Below are positions 6,849-13,898 of a DNA stretch of 25,189 nucleotides, one piece after another. The stretch covers positions 8,440 to 33,628 of the forward strand of contig MGDX01000027.1 of NCBI GenBank assembly GCA_001791035.1, given 5' to 3'. Position numbers and translations under genes: made by a program. The number at the start of each line of letters is the position of its first letter. The stretch's first letter is position 1. The stretch comes from Candidatus Uhrbacteria bacterium RIFCSPHIGHO2_02_FULL_53_13 (GTDB lineage: Bacteria; Patescibacteriota; Patescibacteriia; UBA9934; UBA11717). The notes below the pieces were generated by a model, which saw only the letters and a program-made list of their open reading frames with translations, made no database searches and had not been told where the DNA came from.

Positions 6849-7913
6849 TCAAGGACGGTTGCCGTCTTTTGCGCGTGTCTCATGAACGGCCTGTTTGATC
6901 GCATCAACGATGGGCTGAATCTTTCCACTCAAAATAACGGGGATGTTGCTCCAATGCTCTTTGATGCGATGATCGGTCACGCGATCTTGTGGAAAATTGT
7001 ACGTGCGGATTTTCTCGGAGCGATCGCCTGTGCCGATTTGTGCTCTTCGTGCATCGTCACGCTCCTTGTGTTTCTCTTCTTGTTGCTTTTGATACAAACG
7101 CGCGCGCATCACTTCGAGCGCTTTGATCTTGTTTTGCGATTGCGAGCGCTCGTCTTGACACGTGACGATGAGTCCTGTTGGCTTGTGAATTATACGAATA
7201 GCGCTGTACGTGGTGTTGACGCTTTGCCCGCCGGCGCCCTGCGATGTGGTTGCCTGAATATCGAGTTCGTTCAAATCCAGTTCAAACTCGGTTTCTTCGA
7301 CTTTTGGCAGAACGGCTACGCTCGCGGTGGATGTGTGAATGCGGCCGGCCTTTTCCGTTTCTGGCACGCGTTGTACGCGATGAACGCCGGACTCCCACTT
7401 GAGCTCGCCGAACGCACTTTCGCCATCGATTTGCACGATCGCTTCTTTGACGCCGCCAAGTTCTGTGTCGCTGGTGCTAATGACTTGCGTTTTCCATCCG
7501 CGCTCTTGTGCGTAGCGCATGTACATTCGCAGAAGTTCACCAGCAAACAGCGCCGCCTCGTCGCCACCGGTTCCCGCGCGTACTTCAATGATGGCTGGGT
7601 GATCATCTTCTGGATCCGGTGGAATGAGCAGGTGAGTGAGGCAATCTTCCAGGATGGGAAGACGCTCTTCGATTCCGGCGAGTTCTTCCTCGGCCATAAG
7701 ACGAACTTCTTGTGAGCTGTCTCGCGCCAGCTCGCGCGCCTCTTCGCGCTGTTTTTGTAGAGCGTCCATCTCGTCAGCGATGGCTACAAGTTCAGACACG
7801 CGTTTGTATTCTCGAGATAATTCGGCAAACAAAACACGGTCGCTTGTGGCCTTTGGCGCGGCAATCAAACGTTCCAGCTCCTCTTTGCGTTGGCGATATT
7901 CATTCACGTTCAT
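6849..7913 (-). CDS. prfA: Peptide chain release factor 1
   Basis: RF1 recognises UAA and UAG in the ribosomal A site and triggers hydrolysis of peptidyl-tRNA. The 354-residue product has the expected length and order: N-terminal coiled helices, EVRAGTGGDEAALFAGEL, the codon-reading region HRVQRVPETEKAGRIHTS, in which PET fits the RF1 PxT anticodon motif, and the catalytic loop SQGAGGQSVNTTYSAIRI with the GGQ glutamine that PrmC modifies. RF2 would have SPF instead of PxT. The ATG at 7913 is used; a TTG three codons upstream is possible. The gene itself ends in TGA, so an RF2 must exist elsewhere. Neighbours rpmE and prmC form a common bacterial cluster. Confidence 0.96.
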   Translation of the reverse strand: MNVNEYRQRKEELERLIAAPKATSDRVLFAELSREYKRVSELVAIADEMDALQKQREEARELARDSSQEVRLMAEEELAGIEERLPILEDCLTHLLIPPDPEDDHPAIIEVRAGTGGDEAALFAGELLRMYMRYAQERGWKTQVISTSDTELGGVKEAIVQIDGESAFGELKWESGVHRVQRVPETEKAGRIHTSTASVAVLPKVEETEFELDLNELDIQATTSQGAGGQSVNTTYSAIRIIHKPTGLIVTCQDERSQSQNKIKALEVMRARLYQKQQEEKHKERDDARRAQIGTGDRSEKIRTYNFPQDRVTDHRIKEHWSNIPVILSGKIQPIVDAIKQAVHETRAKDGNRP

Positions 7914-7969
7914 ACAAAACACCCATCTATGGAACCGTATGGTACCAAAAATGGATGCATTTCAACCAG

Positions 7970-8272
7970 CTACTTTTCTATGGCAGTGGCCTCGGTTTTC
8001 GCTTTCTTGCTTTCGGCGAGCTTTGAGCGTCGTGCGACTTTCTTGGCGGTTTTTTTGCGTACGGAACCGGCCTTTTTAGACAAACGCGCTTCAAATGTCT
8101 CCACGCGGCGTGCAGAGTCAATGATCTTTTGTGTCCCTGTGAAAAACGGATGGCATTGGTTGCACAGCTCCGTTTGGATTGCGTTGCTTGTAGAACCGGT
8201 CGTGAACGTGTTTCCGCACGCACATGTAACGGTTGAGGACACGTGATAAGTTGGGTGGATGTCTTTTTTCAT
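7970..8272 (-). CDS. rpmE: 50S ribosomal protein bL31, zinc-binding form
   Basis: bL31 bridges the ribosomal subunits at the central protuberance. The 100-residue product starts MKKDIHPTYH, standard for the family, and has the full zinc set C17-A-C19 and C37-N-Q-C40 (the C+ form). The segment HPFFTGTQKIIDSARRVETFEARL completes the family core at about residue 65. The remaining roughly 35 residues are a Lys/Ala-rich extension beyond the usual 66-90 aa length, probably disordered and rRNA-binding. The ATG at 8272 is chosen from homology; upstream in-frame extension would cross the promoter. It has its own consensus promoter downstream of queA. Confidence 0.96.
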   Translation of the reverse strand: MKKDIHPTYHVSSTVTCACGNTFTTGSTSNAIQTELCNQCHPFFTGTQKIIDSARRVETFEARLSKKAGSVRKKTAKKVARRSKLAESKKAKTEATAIEK

Positions 8273-8289
8273 AAGAGAAATGTGGGGCG

Positions 8290-8318
8290 ATGATAGCAAA
8301 GGCACGGAAACGTGTCAA
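8290..8318 (-). promoter_or_regulatory. Promoter of rpmE
   Basis: On the minus strand TTGACA (8318-8313), a 17-nt spacer and TATCAT (8295-8290). The following bases CGCCCCACATTT resemble the start regions of the bL25 and uS2 promoters. The -10 ends 17 nt before the ATG, so the leader would be about 10 nt. Confidence 0.8.
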
Positions 8319-8319
8319 T

Positions 8320-9333
8320 CTATTGTATGAGCATGGCGTCGCCAAATGAGGCGAAGCGGTAGTGATGACGAAGCGCGTGTTGATAGGCATCAAACAGATC
8401 ATCACGCGAGCCGAGGAATGCCGCCACAAGCGACAGAAGCGTCGTCTTTGGAAGATGAAAGTTCGTGATGAGTGCATCAACAACGCGGAAGGGAAATCCG
8501 GGTTTGATGAACAGATTGACATCGCCTTCCCATGCTTGAAGTTCGCCATGTTGTGCCGCGCCTTCGAGCGCGCGCGTCGTGGTTGTGCCCACGGCGATGA
8601 CGCGGCGACCCATTTGTTTTGCACACAAAATGTCGTCAACGGTTTGTTGTGGAATGGAAGTCCACTCGCTGTGCATAGGGTGGGCTTCGAGTGTATCTGT
8701 CGTGATAGGTTGAAAGGTGCCAAGTCCCACGTGGAGCGTAACGGATGCAAACTGAACACCTTTTGTATTCAAGACATCAACGAGTGATTCGGTGAAATGG
8801 AATCCAGAGGTTGGCGCCGCAACCGATCCGGTTTGCTTTGCATAGATGGTTTGATAAGACGCGTCGTCTGTCAGTGTGCTATCAATGTAAGGAGGCGTTG
8901 GAACGGAACCAACGCGATTGGCAAAAGCAATAGTGTCTGTTGCAGAGAAAGGCGAGCGAATGCGCGCGGTTCCGTCGGAGCGTTTTTTTTCGACGAAGAA
9001 TGGCATGCTCGCGACGGTGATGGTAGCTCCGACGGAAATGTGTTTGCTCGGGCGAATGAGCGCGTGCCACAGAGTGCCGTGCACGCGGAGCAAGAACAAC
9101 TCAACATCACACTCGTTTATGCGGCCGTGCAAACGAGCGCGAAACACCTTTGTATCGTTCCACACGATGAGATCGCCCGACCTAAGGAATGTTGGGAGAT
9201 CAAAAAAATGGTGATCTGCGAGTACATGGCTCGAGCAATCAACGACAAGCATCCGGCTGTGGTCGCGCGGTTCGATGGACGCTTGAGCGATGCGTACCCT
9301 GGGTAAGTGGTAGTCAAAATCAGCAGTTTTCAT
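8320..9333 (-). CDS. queA: S-adenosylmethionine:tRNA ribosyltransferase-isomerase
   Basis: QueA transfers and isomerises the ribosyl group of SAM onto preQ1-modified tRNA to form epoxyqueuosine at the wobble position of GUN anticodons. The 337-residue product shows the family blocks in order: FDYHLPRVRIAQASIEPRDHSRML, SGDLIVWNDTKVFRARLHG, AAPTSGFHFTESL, HVGLGTFQPI, GTTTTRALEG, VVDALITNFHLPKTTLL and the C-terminal YRFASFGDAMLI. Length is typical. The ATG at 9333 matches the usual N-terminus (short Met then DFDYxLP). It is divergent from rpsB and leads the minus-strand translation block. No other queuosine gene is in the window. Confidence 0.96.
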   Translation of the reverse strand: MKTADFDYHLPRVRIAQASIEPRDHSRMLVVDCSSHVLADHHFFDLPTFLRSGDLIVWNDTKVFRARLHGRINECDVELFLLRVHGTLWHALIRPSKHISVGATITVASMPFFVEKKRSDGTARIRSPFSATDTIAFANRVGSVPTPPYIDSTLTDDASYQTIYAKQTGSVAAPTSGFHFTESLVDVLNTKGVQFASVTLHVGLGTFQPITTDTLEAHPMHSEWTSIPQQTVDDILCAKQMGRRVIAVGTTTTRALEGAAQHGELQAWEGDVNLFIKPGFPFRVVDALITNFHLPKTTLLSLVAAFLGSRDDLFDAYQHALRHHYRFASFGDAMLIQ

Positions 9334-9362
9334 GAGGCATGATGGCGAAGATTAACAAATCG

Positions 9363-9391
9363 TTGACAAACGGACAATGCGTGGCTATACT
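9363..9391 (+). promoter_or_regulatory. Promoter of rpsB-tsf
   Basis: TTGACA (9363-9368), a 17-nt spacer and TATACT (9386-9391), essentially consensus. The discriminator CGGCTC is GC-rich. Start is expected near 9398, giving a leader of about 100 nt, by far the longest in this window. Confidence 0.88.
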
Positions 9392-9393
9392 CG

Positions 9394-9460
9394 GCTCACT
9401 TACTCATCTATCAGTGAGCGCCATCTCTTAGCACTGATCCTGCCTTTGGAGAGTCAAAGG
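9394..9460 (+). promoter_or_regulatory. Structured rpsB leader with alternative stems
   Basis: GCTCACT (9394-9400) can pair with AGTGAGC (9413-9419). ATCAGTG (9410-9416) can instead pair with CACTGAT (9432-9438). The two share AGTG (9413-9416), so they cannot form together. A third stem CCTTTG/CAAAGG (9443-9448 with 9455-9460) lies downstream. It could be the site of S2 autoregulation or another translational switch; this is inferred from complementarity only. Confidence 0.45.
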
Positions 9461-9495
9461 TCTCGGTGCGCGGCGCTTATGACGAAATAAGGATT

Positions 9496-10230
9496 ATGCC
9501 TATCATTCCATCCATGGAGGAGTTACTCAAAGCCGGTGTTCATTTTGGACACCGCGTTTCTCGTTGGCACCCAAACATGAAGCCGTTTATACACAGTACA
9601 CGCCATGGGGTGCACGTGATCGATCTTGAAAAAACGTCGCAAGAGCTAGAAAAAGCGCTCGCGTATATTACGCAGACGGTCAGTCGAGGCGGGAATGTGT
9701 TGTTTCTTGGAACGAAGGCGCACATGAAGGGATTTGTGAAAACGGCGGCGGAGTTATGCGGAATGCCGCATGTTACCGATCGCTGGCTTGGCGGAACGAT
9801 TACGAATTTTTCCGAGATTCACAAACTCATCAAGCGTCTGAAGGATTTGAAGCGCCGAAAGCAAGCAGGCGATTTGCGCAAGTACACGAAGCGTGAACAG
9901 CTGGAGTTTGATCGCGAGATTGAAGATCTGGAAAGTAAAATCGGTGGCATCGCCATGCTCGATGCGCCGCCAACGGTGCTCGTGGTGTTTGACGTGCGCA
10001 ATGAAACAACTGGCATTCGCGAAGCAAACCGCGTAGGGATGCCGATTGTGGGAATTTGCGATACGAATGTGAATCCGAATGTGGTGACGCATCCTGTGCC
10101 GGCTAATGACGACGCGGTGAAGGCGATTGAACTCATGACCCGGCTCGTTGCCGAAGCGGTGTTGGAAGGAAAAAAGAACGTTGAGGCGCCAAAAAAGATA
10201 GCACCAAAACGCAAAGTGGCTATTAAGTAA
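9496..10230 (+). CDS. rpsB: 30S ribosomal protein uS2
   Basis: uS2 sits at the head-body hinge of the small subunit and is needed for bS1 binding in bacteria that have it. The 244-residue product has the family hallmarks: MEELLKAGVHFGHRVSRWHPNM, FIHSTRHGVHVIDLEKT, LFLGTKAHMKGFV, RWLGGTITNFSEI, and VVFDVRNETTGIREANRVGMPIVGICDTN with the closing PVPANDDAVKAI. The tail is Lys-rich. The ATG at 9496 is chosen over an in-frame ATG-less extension from 9466 because an ATAAGGA lies 3 nt upstream and homology starts at MPIIPSMEELL. Co-transcribed with tsf, whose ATG is 1 nt after the stop, the classic arrangement. Confidence 0.97.
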   Translation: MPIIPSMEELLKAGVHFGHRVSRWHPNMKPFIHSTRHGVHVIDLEKTSQELEKALAYITQTVSRGGNVLFLGTKAHMKGFVKTAAELCGMPHVTDRWLGGTITNFSEIHKLIKRLKDLKRRKQAGDLRKYTKREQLEFDREIEDLESKIGGIAMLDAPPTVLVVFDVRNETTGIREANRVGMPIVGICDTNVNPNVVTHPVPANDDAVKAIELMTRLVAEAVLEGKKNVEAPKKIAPKRKVAIK

Positions 10231-10231
10231 T

Positions 10232-10873
10232 ATGACCATTTCTGCCAAAGACGTGGCACAACTGCGCGAAGAAACAGGTGCTGGCATGATGAATGCCAAA
10301 AACGCGCTCGAAGAAGCGGGCGGCGATATGTCAAAGGCGAAGGAGATTCTTCGCGCGAAGGGACAGGCCAAAGCGGCCAAACGCGCTGGCCGATCAACGA
10401 GCGAGGGTTTGGTGTACAGTTATATTCATGCTACGGGGAAGCTCGGCGTTTTACTTGAACTTCAGTGCGAAACCGACTTTGTTGCGCGCAACGAACAATT
10501 TAAAGAGTTGGGGCGTCAGATTGCCATGCACGTAGCGGCGAGTGATCCGCGGTTTGTGGACGTTGCGTCTGTGTCGGCGGACGCCCTAGAGAATACTCGG
10601 CGCGAGTATGAAGAGGAGGCGTCTGCAAGCGGAAAACCGGCAGACGTTGTGGCAAAAATCGTGGAAGGAAAGATGGAGAAGTGGATGGGAGAGGTTGTGC
10701 TCATGAAACAGCCGTTTGTGATGGACGAAGACAAGACGATTGAGACGCTTTTGAACGAAGCTATTGCAACGATGAGCGAAAACATTCGCGTAACGCGTTT
10801 TGCGCGCTTCAACATTGAAGGCGATATGTCCGTGTGCGAAGCGGCGGCGGTGCCTGTAGGTATCGATGAATAG
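10232..10873 (+). CDS. tsf: Elongation factor Ts
   Basis: EF-Ts is the guanine-nucleotide exchange factor for EF-Tu. The 213-residue product begins with the UBA-like helical domain (AKDVAQLREETGAGMMNAKNALEEAGGDMSKA-type opening), followed by the EF-Tu-contacting TDFVARNEQFKELG motif at about residue 79 and a single C-terminal core subdomain. At 213 residues it is of the short kind, as in Thermus, not the 280-residue Escherichia form. It is translationally coupled to rpsB and is followed by a hairpin terminator. Confidence 0.96.
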   Translation: MTISAKDVAQLREETGAGMMNAKNALEEAGGDMSKAKEILRAKGQAKAAKRAGRSTSEGLVYSYIHATGKLGVLLELQCETDFVARNEQFKELGRQIAMHVAASDPRFVDVASVSADALENTRREYEEEASASGKPADVVAKIVEGKMEKWMGEVVLMKQPFVMDEDKTIETLLNEAIATMSENIRVTRFARFNIEGDMSVCEAAAVPVGIDE

Positions 10874-10899
10874 AGCTCGATCATAGAGCATATATAAAG

Positions 10900-10930
10900 C
10901 ACCTCCCGGCCGAGCGGCGGGGAGGTGTTT
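10900..10930. terminator. Hairpin terminator between tsf and convergent hypothetical gene
   Basis: CACCTCCC (10900-10907) pairs with GGGAGGTG (10920-10927); inside, GGCC/GGCGG bases add partial pairing. Plus strand is followed by only TTT; the minus strand is followed by CTTTATATAT, so it may work in both directions. Confidence 0.75.
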
Positions 10931-10934
10931 CAGG

Positions 10935-11699
10935 TTACGCGAGGAAGTACTCGGTGGGGATTCGCACGTTGATCTTAGACGGATCGAACATCGCACTCGG
11001 TCTCTCGGACTCGGGCGCATTGCCCAGATACTCCATGACGCGATTCGAACGCCCCAACTCGCGGTCGTATTTGAAAGTGTGTCGCCATCCATTGATTTCT
11101 TCAACGACCAATGTGATGACACAACGACGATCAACGATGTGCGGGTCGGAGATCTGATACGCAAACCTGTTGTAGAGCGCTTGATCGATAGCCGACCAAA
11201 TGTAACCTACATTACCACGGTGCCAGTGATGCATCAGGAAGATCGACAGTGGGATGTTGCCCATGCCACTGTCCTGCGGTTCCTGCTCGCTGTGCGTCTG
11301 CGGAACAGGAATCGGACTTCCGTCCGCGATCCACGATCGGTCGACAACCACTCGCGCGTTGAGCAGGACGCTTGGCACGATATTGTTGACCGTGCAAACT
11401 TCCAACCCATCTTTTTCCCAGTTCCAATAGACCTGGAAACTGTACCCAGATCCTTCATTATCTGTAGCAACAAACAGGGAGAGTTCTGGTCTAAAGAAGT
11501 TGTCGCCGCCTGTATCCGACAATCGAACATCCGTGCCGATCGTCATAACTGATACATTGGAAATTTGTGTCAGGGCGGTCCGAAACGCTCGAATGACATC
11601 TTCGGCCATTGCGGCTCTCCACAGAACACACATCGCGTCCAGCAAAGAAAGCGTCACAAAATCAACAGGGGTTTGTTCACTTGAGTCGTGAGTTCCCAT
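10935..11699 (-). CDS. Hypothetical protein, 254 aa
   Basis: I recognise no family. The protein is soluble, with no signal peptide or membrane segment. Residues about 10-50 look helical (LSLLDAMCVLWRAAMAEDVI). The rest alternates beta-like strands with many aromatic residues (GYSFQVYWNWEKDGLEVCTV; YIWSAIDQALYNRFAYQI; GWRHTFKYDRELGRS). There is no Cys-pair, Walker or hydrolase motif. It is a single-gene unit with a consensus-like promoter 15 nt before its ATG and a shared terminator after it, which argues it is expressed. It lies alone between the rpsB-tsf operon and the glycolytic cluster and reads opposite to both. Role unknown. Confidence 0.78.
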   Translation of the reverse strand: MGTHDSSEQTPVDFVTLSLLDAMCVLWRAAMAEDVIRAFRTALTQISNVSVMTIGTDVRLSDTGGDNFFRPELSLFVATDNEGSGYSFQVYWNWEKDGLEVCTVNNIVPSVLLNARVVVDRSWIADGSPIPVPQTHSEQEPQDSGMGNIPLSIFLMHHWHRGNVGYIWSAIDQALYNRFAYQISDPHIVDRRCVITLVVEEINGWRHTFKYDRELGRSNRVMEYLGNAPESERPSAMFDPSKINVRIPTEYFLA

Positions 11700-11714
11700 G
11701 ATGTTTCCGGTTCG

Positions 11715-11743
11715 ACATTAGCCTCATGATACTGATTTGTCAA
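11715..11743 (-). promoter_or_regulatory. Promoter of the 254-aa hypothetical gene
   Basis: On the minus strand TTGACA (11743-11738), 17-nt spacer, TAATGT (11720-11715). Only 15 nt separate the -10 from the ATG, predicting a leader of about 8 nt. Confidence 0.75.
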
Positions 11744-11762
11744 CAGGGAGGGGTTTGTATTG

Positions 11763-11771
11763 TGCTAGAAT
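11763..11771 (+). promoter_or_regulatory. Possible extended -10 promoter of the glycolytic cluster
   Basis: TGC followed by TAGAAT (11766-11771) is an extended -10 element; no -35 hexamer is seen at 16-18 nt. If used, the leader would include the palindrome at 11782-11850 and the hairpin at 11891-11911 before gap. Confidence 0.35.
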
Positions 11772-11781
11772 GTGCACACTT

Positions 11782-11850
11782 CGTCATTGCGAACGAAGTG
11801 AAGCAATCCCATACTGGCTTTGAGGTTGCTTCGCTACGCTCGCAACGACG
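11782..11850. repeat. Large imperfect intergenic palindrome (REP-like)
   Basis: The arms 11782-11810 and 11822-11850 are inverted copies of about 29 nt with about 6 mismatches, almost all transitions that still allow G-U pairing in RNA. The arms begin CGTCATTGCGA and contain GAAGCAA. This looks like the palindromic elements that recur between genes in many unrelated bacteria; no transposase is nearby. Confidence 0.75.
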
Positions 11851-11860
11851 AACTGGTTAG

Positions 11861-11912
11861 TACCCCCTCCGTCCTCGTGTGACTCGGACACCTCCCCTAT
11901 GCTAGGGGAGGA
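11861..11912. repeat. Dispersed repeat with 9-bp hairpin, copy 1
   Basis: Starts TACCCCCTCCGTCCTCGT and ends in a perfect hairpin CCTCCCCTA-TGC-TAGGGGAGG (11891-11911). A second copy lies inverted at 23363-23413 with about 85% identity by eye. Confidence 0.75.
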
Positions 11913-11944
11913 TAGCCACTCGCTACTAGCCACTAGCCTATCTC
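11912..11944. repeat. Short degenerate tandem TAGCCACT-like units
   Basis: ATAGCCACT, CTACTAGCCACT and AGCCTA follow each other just before gap. The same word family (GCTATTGGCCATTGGC) fills part of the gap at 19711-19860. Confidence 0.45.
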
Positions 11945-11950
11945 AAACAT

Positions 11951-12949
11951 ATGCCTCGCATTGCCATCAATGGATTTGGCCGCATTGGCCGCAACACATT
12001 CAAAGCCGGACTCGGTAAGGCTGGTTTCAATGTCGTCGCTATCAACGATCTTACGGACGCCAAAACGCTCGCCGCGCTTTTACAAAACGACACTGTGTTT
12101 GGGCGCTATGACAAAAAAGTCTCAGCGACCAAAGATGCCATTGTGGTTGCGGGAAAAAAGATTCCCGTGTTTTCACAGCGCGATCCGTTGGAGTTGCCGT
12201 GGAAGAAATTGAATGTTGATGTTGTCCTTGAGTGCACGGGCGCGTTTCGCTCTGAAGAAGCAGCGAGCGCGCATATTCAAGCGGGAGCAAAGAAAGTCAT
12301 TATTTCTGCGCCTTCAAATGGCGGGCAGGTGCCGACGTATATTCTTGGCGTCAATGGCCACGGTCTTTTGAAGGAGCGCAAAGCCATCGTTGACAATGCG
12401 TCGTGCACCACCAATTGTGCCGGTCCGGTGCTCTCGGTGATGGACGAGGCGTTCGGTGTGCAAAAGGCCATGATGACAACCGTGCACGCGTACACGGCGA
12501 CGCAACAGTTGCAGGATGGCCCGCACAAAGATTTGCGCCGAGCGCGCGCCGCCGCCGTGAACATCATTCCAACTTCAACTGGCGCGGCTATCGCGACCAC
12601 CGAGGCTCTGCCGAAACTCAAAGGCAAATTCGGCGGCGTGGCGCTTCGCGTGCCGATTATCAACGGTTCGATTACGGATTTTGTTTTTCTCGTCAAAAAG
12701 AAGGTTACGGTTGAGCAGGTGAATGCGGCGTTTGCAAAGGCCGCAAGAACTCCTCGATTCAAACACATTCTCGTTGTCACCGACGAACCGCTCGTAAGCG
12801 CGGATATTGTCGGCAATCCAGCGTCCGCCATTGTGAACACAGATTTGACCATGGTCGTGGACGGGAATCTTGTGAAAGTCATGGCTTGGTACGACAACGA
12901 GTGGGGGTATTCCTCGCGATTGGCGGAGATGGCGGTGTTTTGGAAATAA
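11951..12949 (+). CDS. gap: Glyceraldehyde-3-phosphate dehydrogenase, type I
   Basis: GAPDH oxidises and phosphorylates glyceraldehyde-3-phosphate to 1,3-bisphosphoglycerate with reduction of NAD. The 332-residue product has the Rossmann start INGFGRIGRNTFKA, D33 in AINDLTD and a Pro in GPHKDLRRAR, both favouring NAD over NADP, the catalytic C152 in NASCTTNCAGP, H179 in TTVHAYT, the STGAA substrate loop and the C-terminal WYDNEWGYSSRL. All expected residues are present. It opens a same-strand run down to gpmI at 19710. The start has no visible Shine-Dalgarno site (CAAACATATG). Known of family: rate-linked source of cytosolic NADH, relevant to the NDH-2 gene four genes downstream. Confidence 0.97.
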   Translation: MPRIAINGFGRIGRNTFKAGLGKAGFNVVAINDLTDAKTLAALLQNDTVFGRYDKKVSATKDAIVVAGKKIPVFSQRDPLELPWKKLNVDVVLECTGAFRSEEAASAHIQAGAKKVIISAPSNGGQVPTYILGVNGHGLLKERKAIVDNASCTTNCAGPVLSVMDEAFGVQKAMMTTVHAYTATQQLQDGPHKDLRRARAAAVNIIPTSTGAAIATTEALPKLKGKFGGVALRVPIINGSITDFVFLVKKKVTVEQVNAAFAKAARTPRFKHILVVTDEPLVSADIVGNPASAIVNTDLTMVVDGNLVKVMAWYDNEWGYSSRLAEMAVFWK

Positions 12950-12951
12950 CT

Positions 12952-13887
12952 ATGGAGGGTGTCACGCTTATCACAATTCCTTGGTGGGTTTTTGAGATCG
13001 CCACCGTGGCAATGTTGTTAGGATTTGGAGCACTTGCCATTGAATCGGTGGTCAAAATGAAAGAACGTTCTGCGCGCAGAATACTCTGGGGCATCGTTGG
13101 CGCACTCGCGCTTTTTGGATGGGGGGTCATTTTTTACGGATCGTTCATTGAGCCAAAAAGGTTGCAGGTGGTTGAACGTGAGGTTGTTCTGTCAGAGAAA
13201 GTGGAACATCAAGTTCGTGTCGCTGTGATATCGGACTATCACGCGGGGCCTTACAAAAATGCTCGCTCTATGGAGCGCGTGGTGCAGAAGGTGAACGGGC
13301 TCAAGGTGGATATGGTGTGGTCGCCGGGGGACTTCATTTTCAATAACACCGAGCAAGTGGAGATGCTCGAACCACTTTCGCGTTACGAGGCTCCTATCTA
13401 TGCCTCGACGGGTAATCACGATCATGAGTTTGCGGACGTGGAAGCCGTGGTGGATCGGTTGGAGGCGTTTGGCGTCTCGGTGCTGCGCAACGAATCGACG
13501 CTCGTTGAAGGGCAAGATGGCGGCCGGCTCAACATCGTTGGTATTGACGACATTTGGTTCTCACCTAACCCACCGGCGGCATTGGCGAAGGTTGACCCTG
13601 ATGCTCCCGTCGTGGTGATTGTGCACAACCCTGACTTCATTCTCGATCCGTATGCGAAAGAGGCCGATTTGGTGATCTCCGGTCATACGCACGGCGGACA
13701 AATTCGATTGCCATGGATAGGTCCAGTGCCGCCGCTTCCAACCAAACTCGGGCGTGCGTATGATCGCGGGGTGTTTGGGTTCGGTGAAGAGGGCACGCTG
13801 TTCATTACGCAGGGTGTGGGAGAAACAGGACCGCGCGCCCGACTGTTTGCGCGTCCAACCATAGATGTTCTCACTATTCGTTACTAG
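12952..13887 (+). CDS. Membrane-anchored metallophosphoesterase (YkuE-like)
   Basis: The 311-residue product has two hydrophobic segments at about residues 7-25 and 42-62, then a calcineurin-like phosphoesterase domain. Metal-binding motifs are in order: ISDYHAGP (Asp and His of motif I), SPGDFI (motif II), TGNHDHEF (motif III, GNHD), VIVHNPDF and GHTHGGQIRLP. This layout matches YkuE-type enzymes, which act on lipids or phosphoesters at the membrane surface; the substrate is not predictable from sequence. The ATG at 12952 is 2 nt after the gap stop, and longer in-frame starts would run back inside gap. Motif III to V are well kept, so it should be active. Confidence 0.92.
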   Translation: MEGVTLITIPWWVFEIATVAMLLGFGALAIESVVKMKERSARRILWGIVGALALFGWGVIFYGSFIEPKRLQVVEREVVLSEKVEHQVRVAVISDYHAGPYKNARSMERVVQKVNGLKVDMVWSPGDFIFNNTEQVEMLEPLSRYEAPIYASTGNHDHEFADVEAVVDRLEAFGVSVLRNESTLVEGQDGGRLNIVGIDDIWFSPNPPAALAKVDPDAPVVVIVHNPDFILDPYAKEADLVISGHTHGGQIRLPWIGPVPPLPTKLGRAYDRGVFGFGEEGTLFITQGVGETGPRARLFARPTIDVLTIRY

Positions 13888-13898
13888 AATGAAAATTT

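Noticed and set aside
6595..6852. 85-codon minus-strand frame across the prfA-prmC gap
   Set aside because: Low-complexity Gly/Pro/Ser composition, overlaps prmC and the terminator-like hairpin; better explained as structured non-coding sequence.
6882..7715. Long + strand open frame (277 codons) opposite prfA
   Set aside because: It mirrors a confidently identified RF1 gene on the minus strand; the translation has no family likeness and GC-rich codons on one strand leave open frames on the other.
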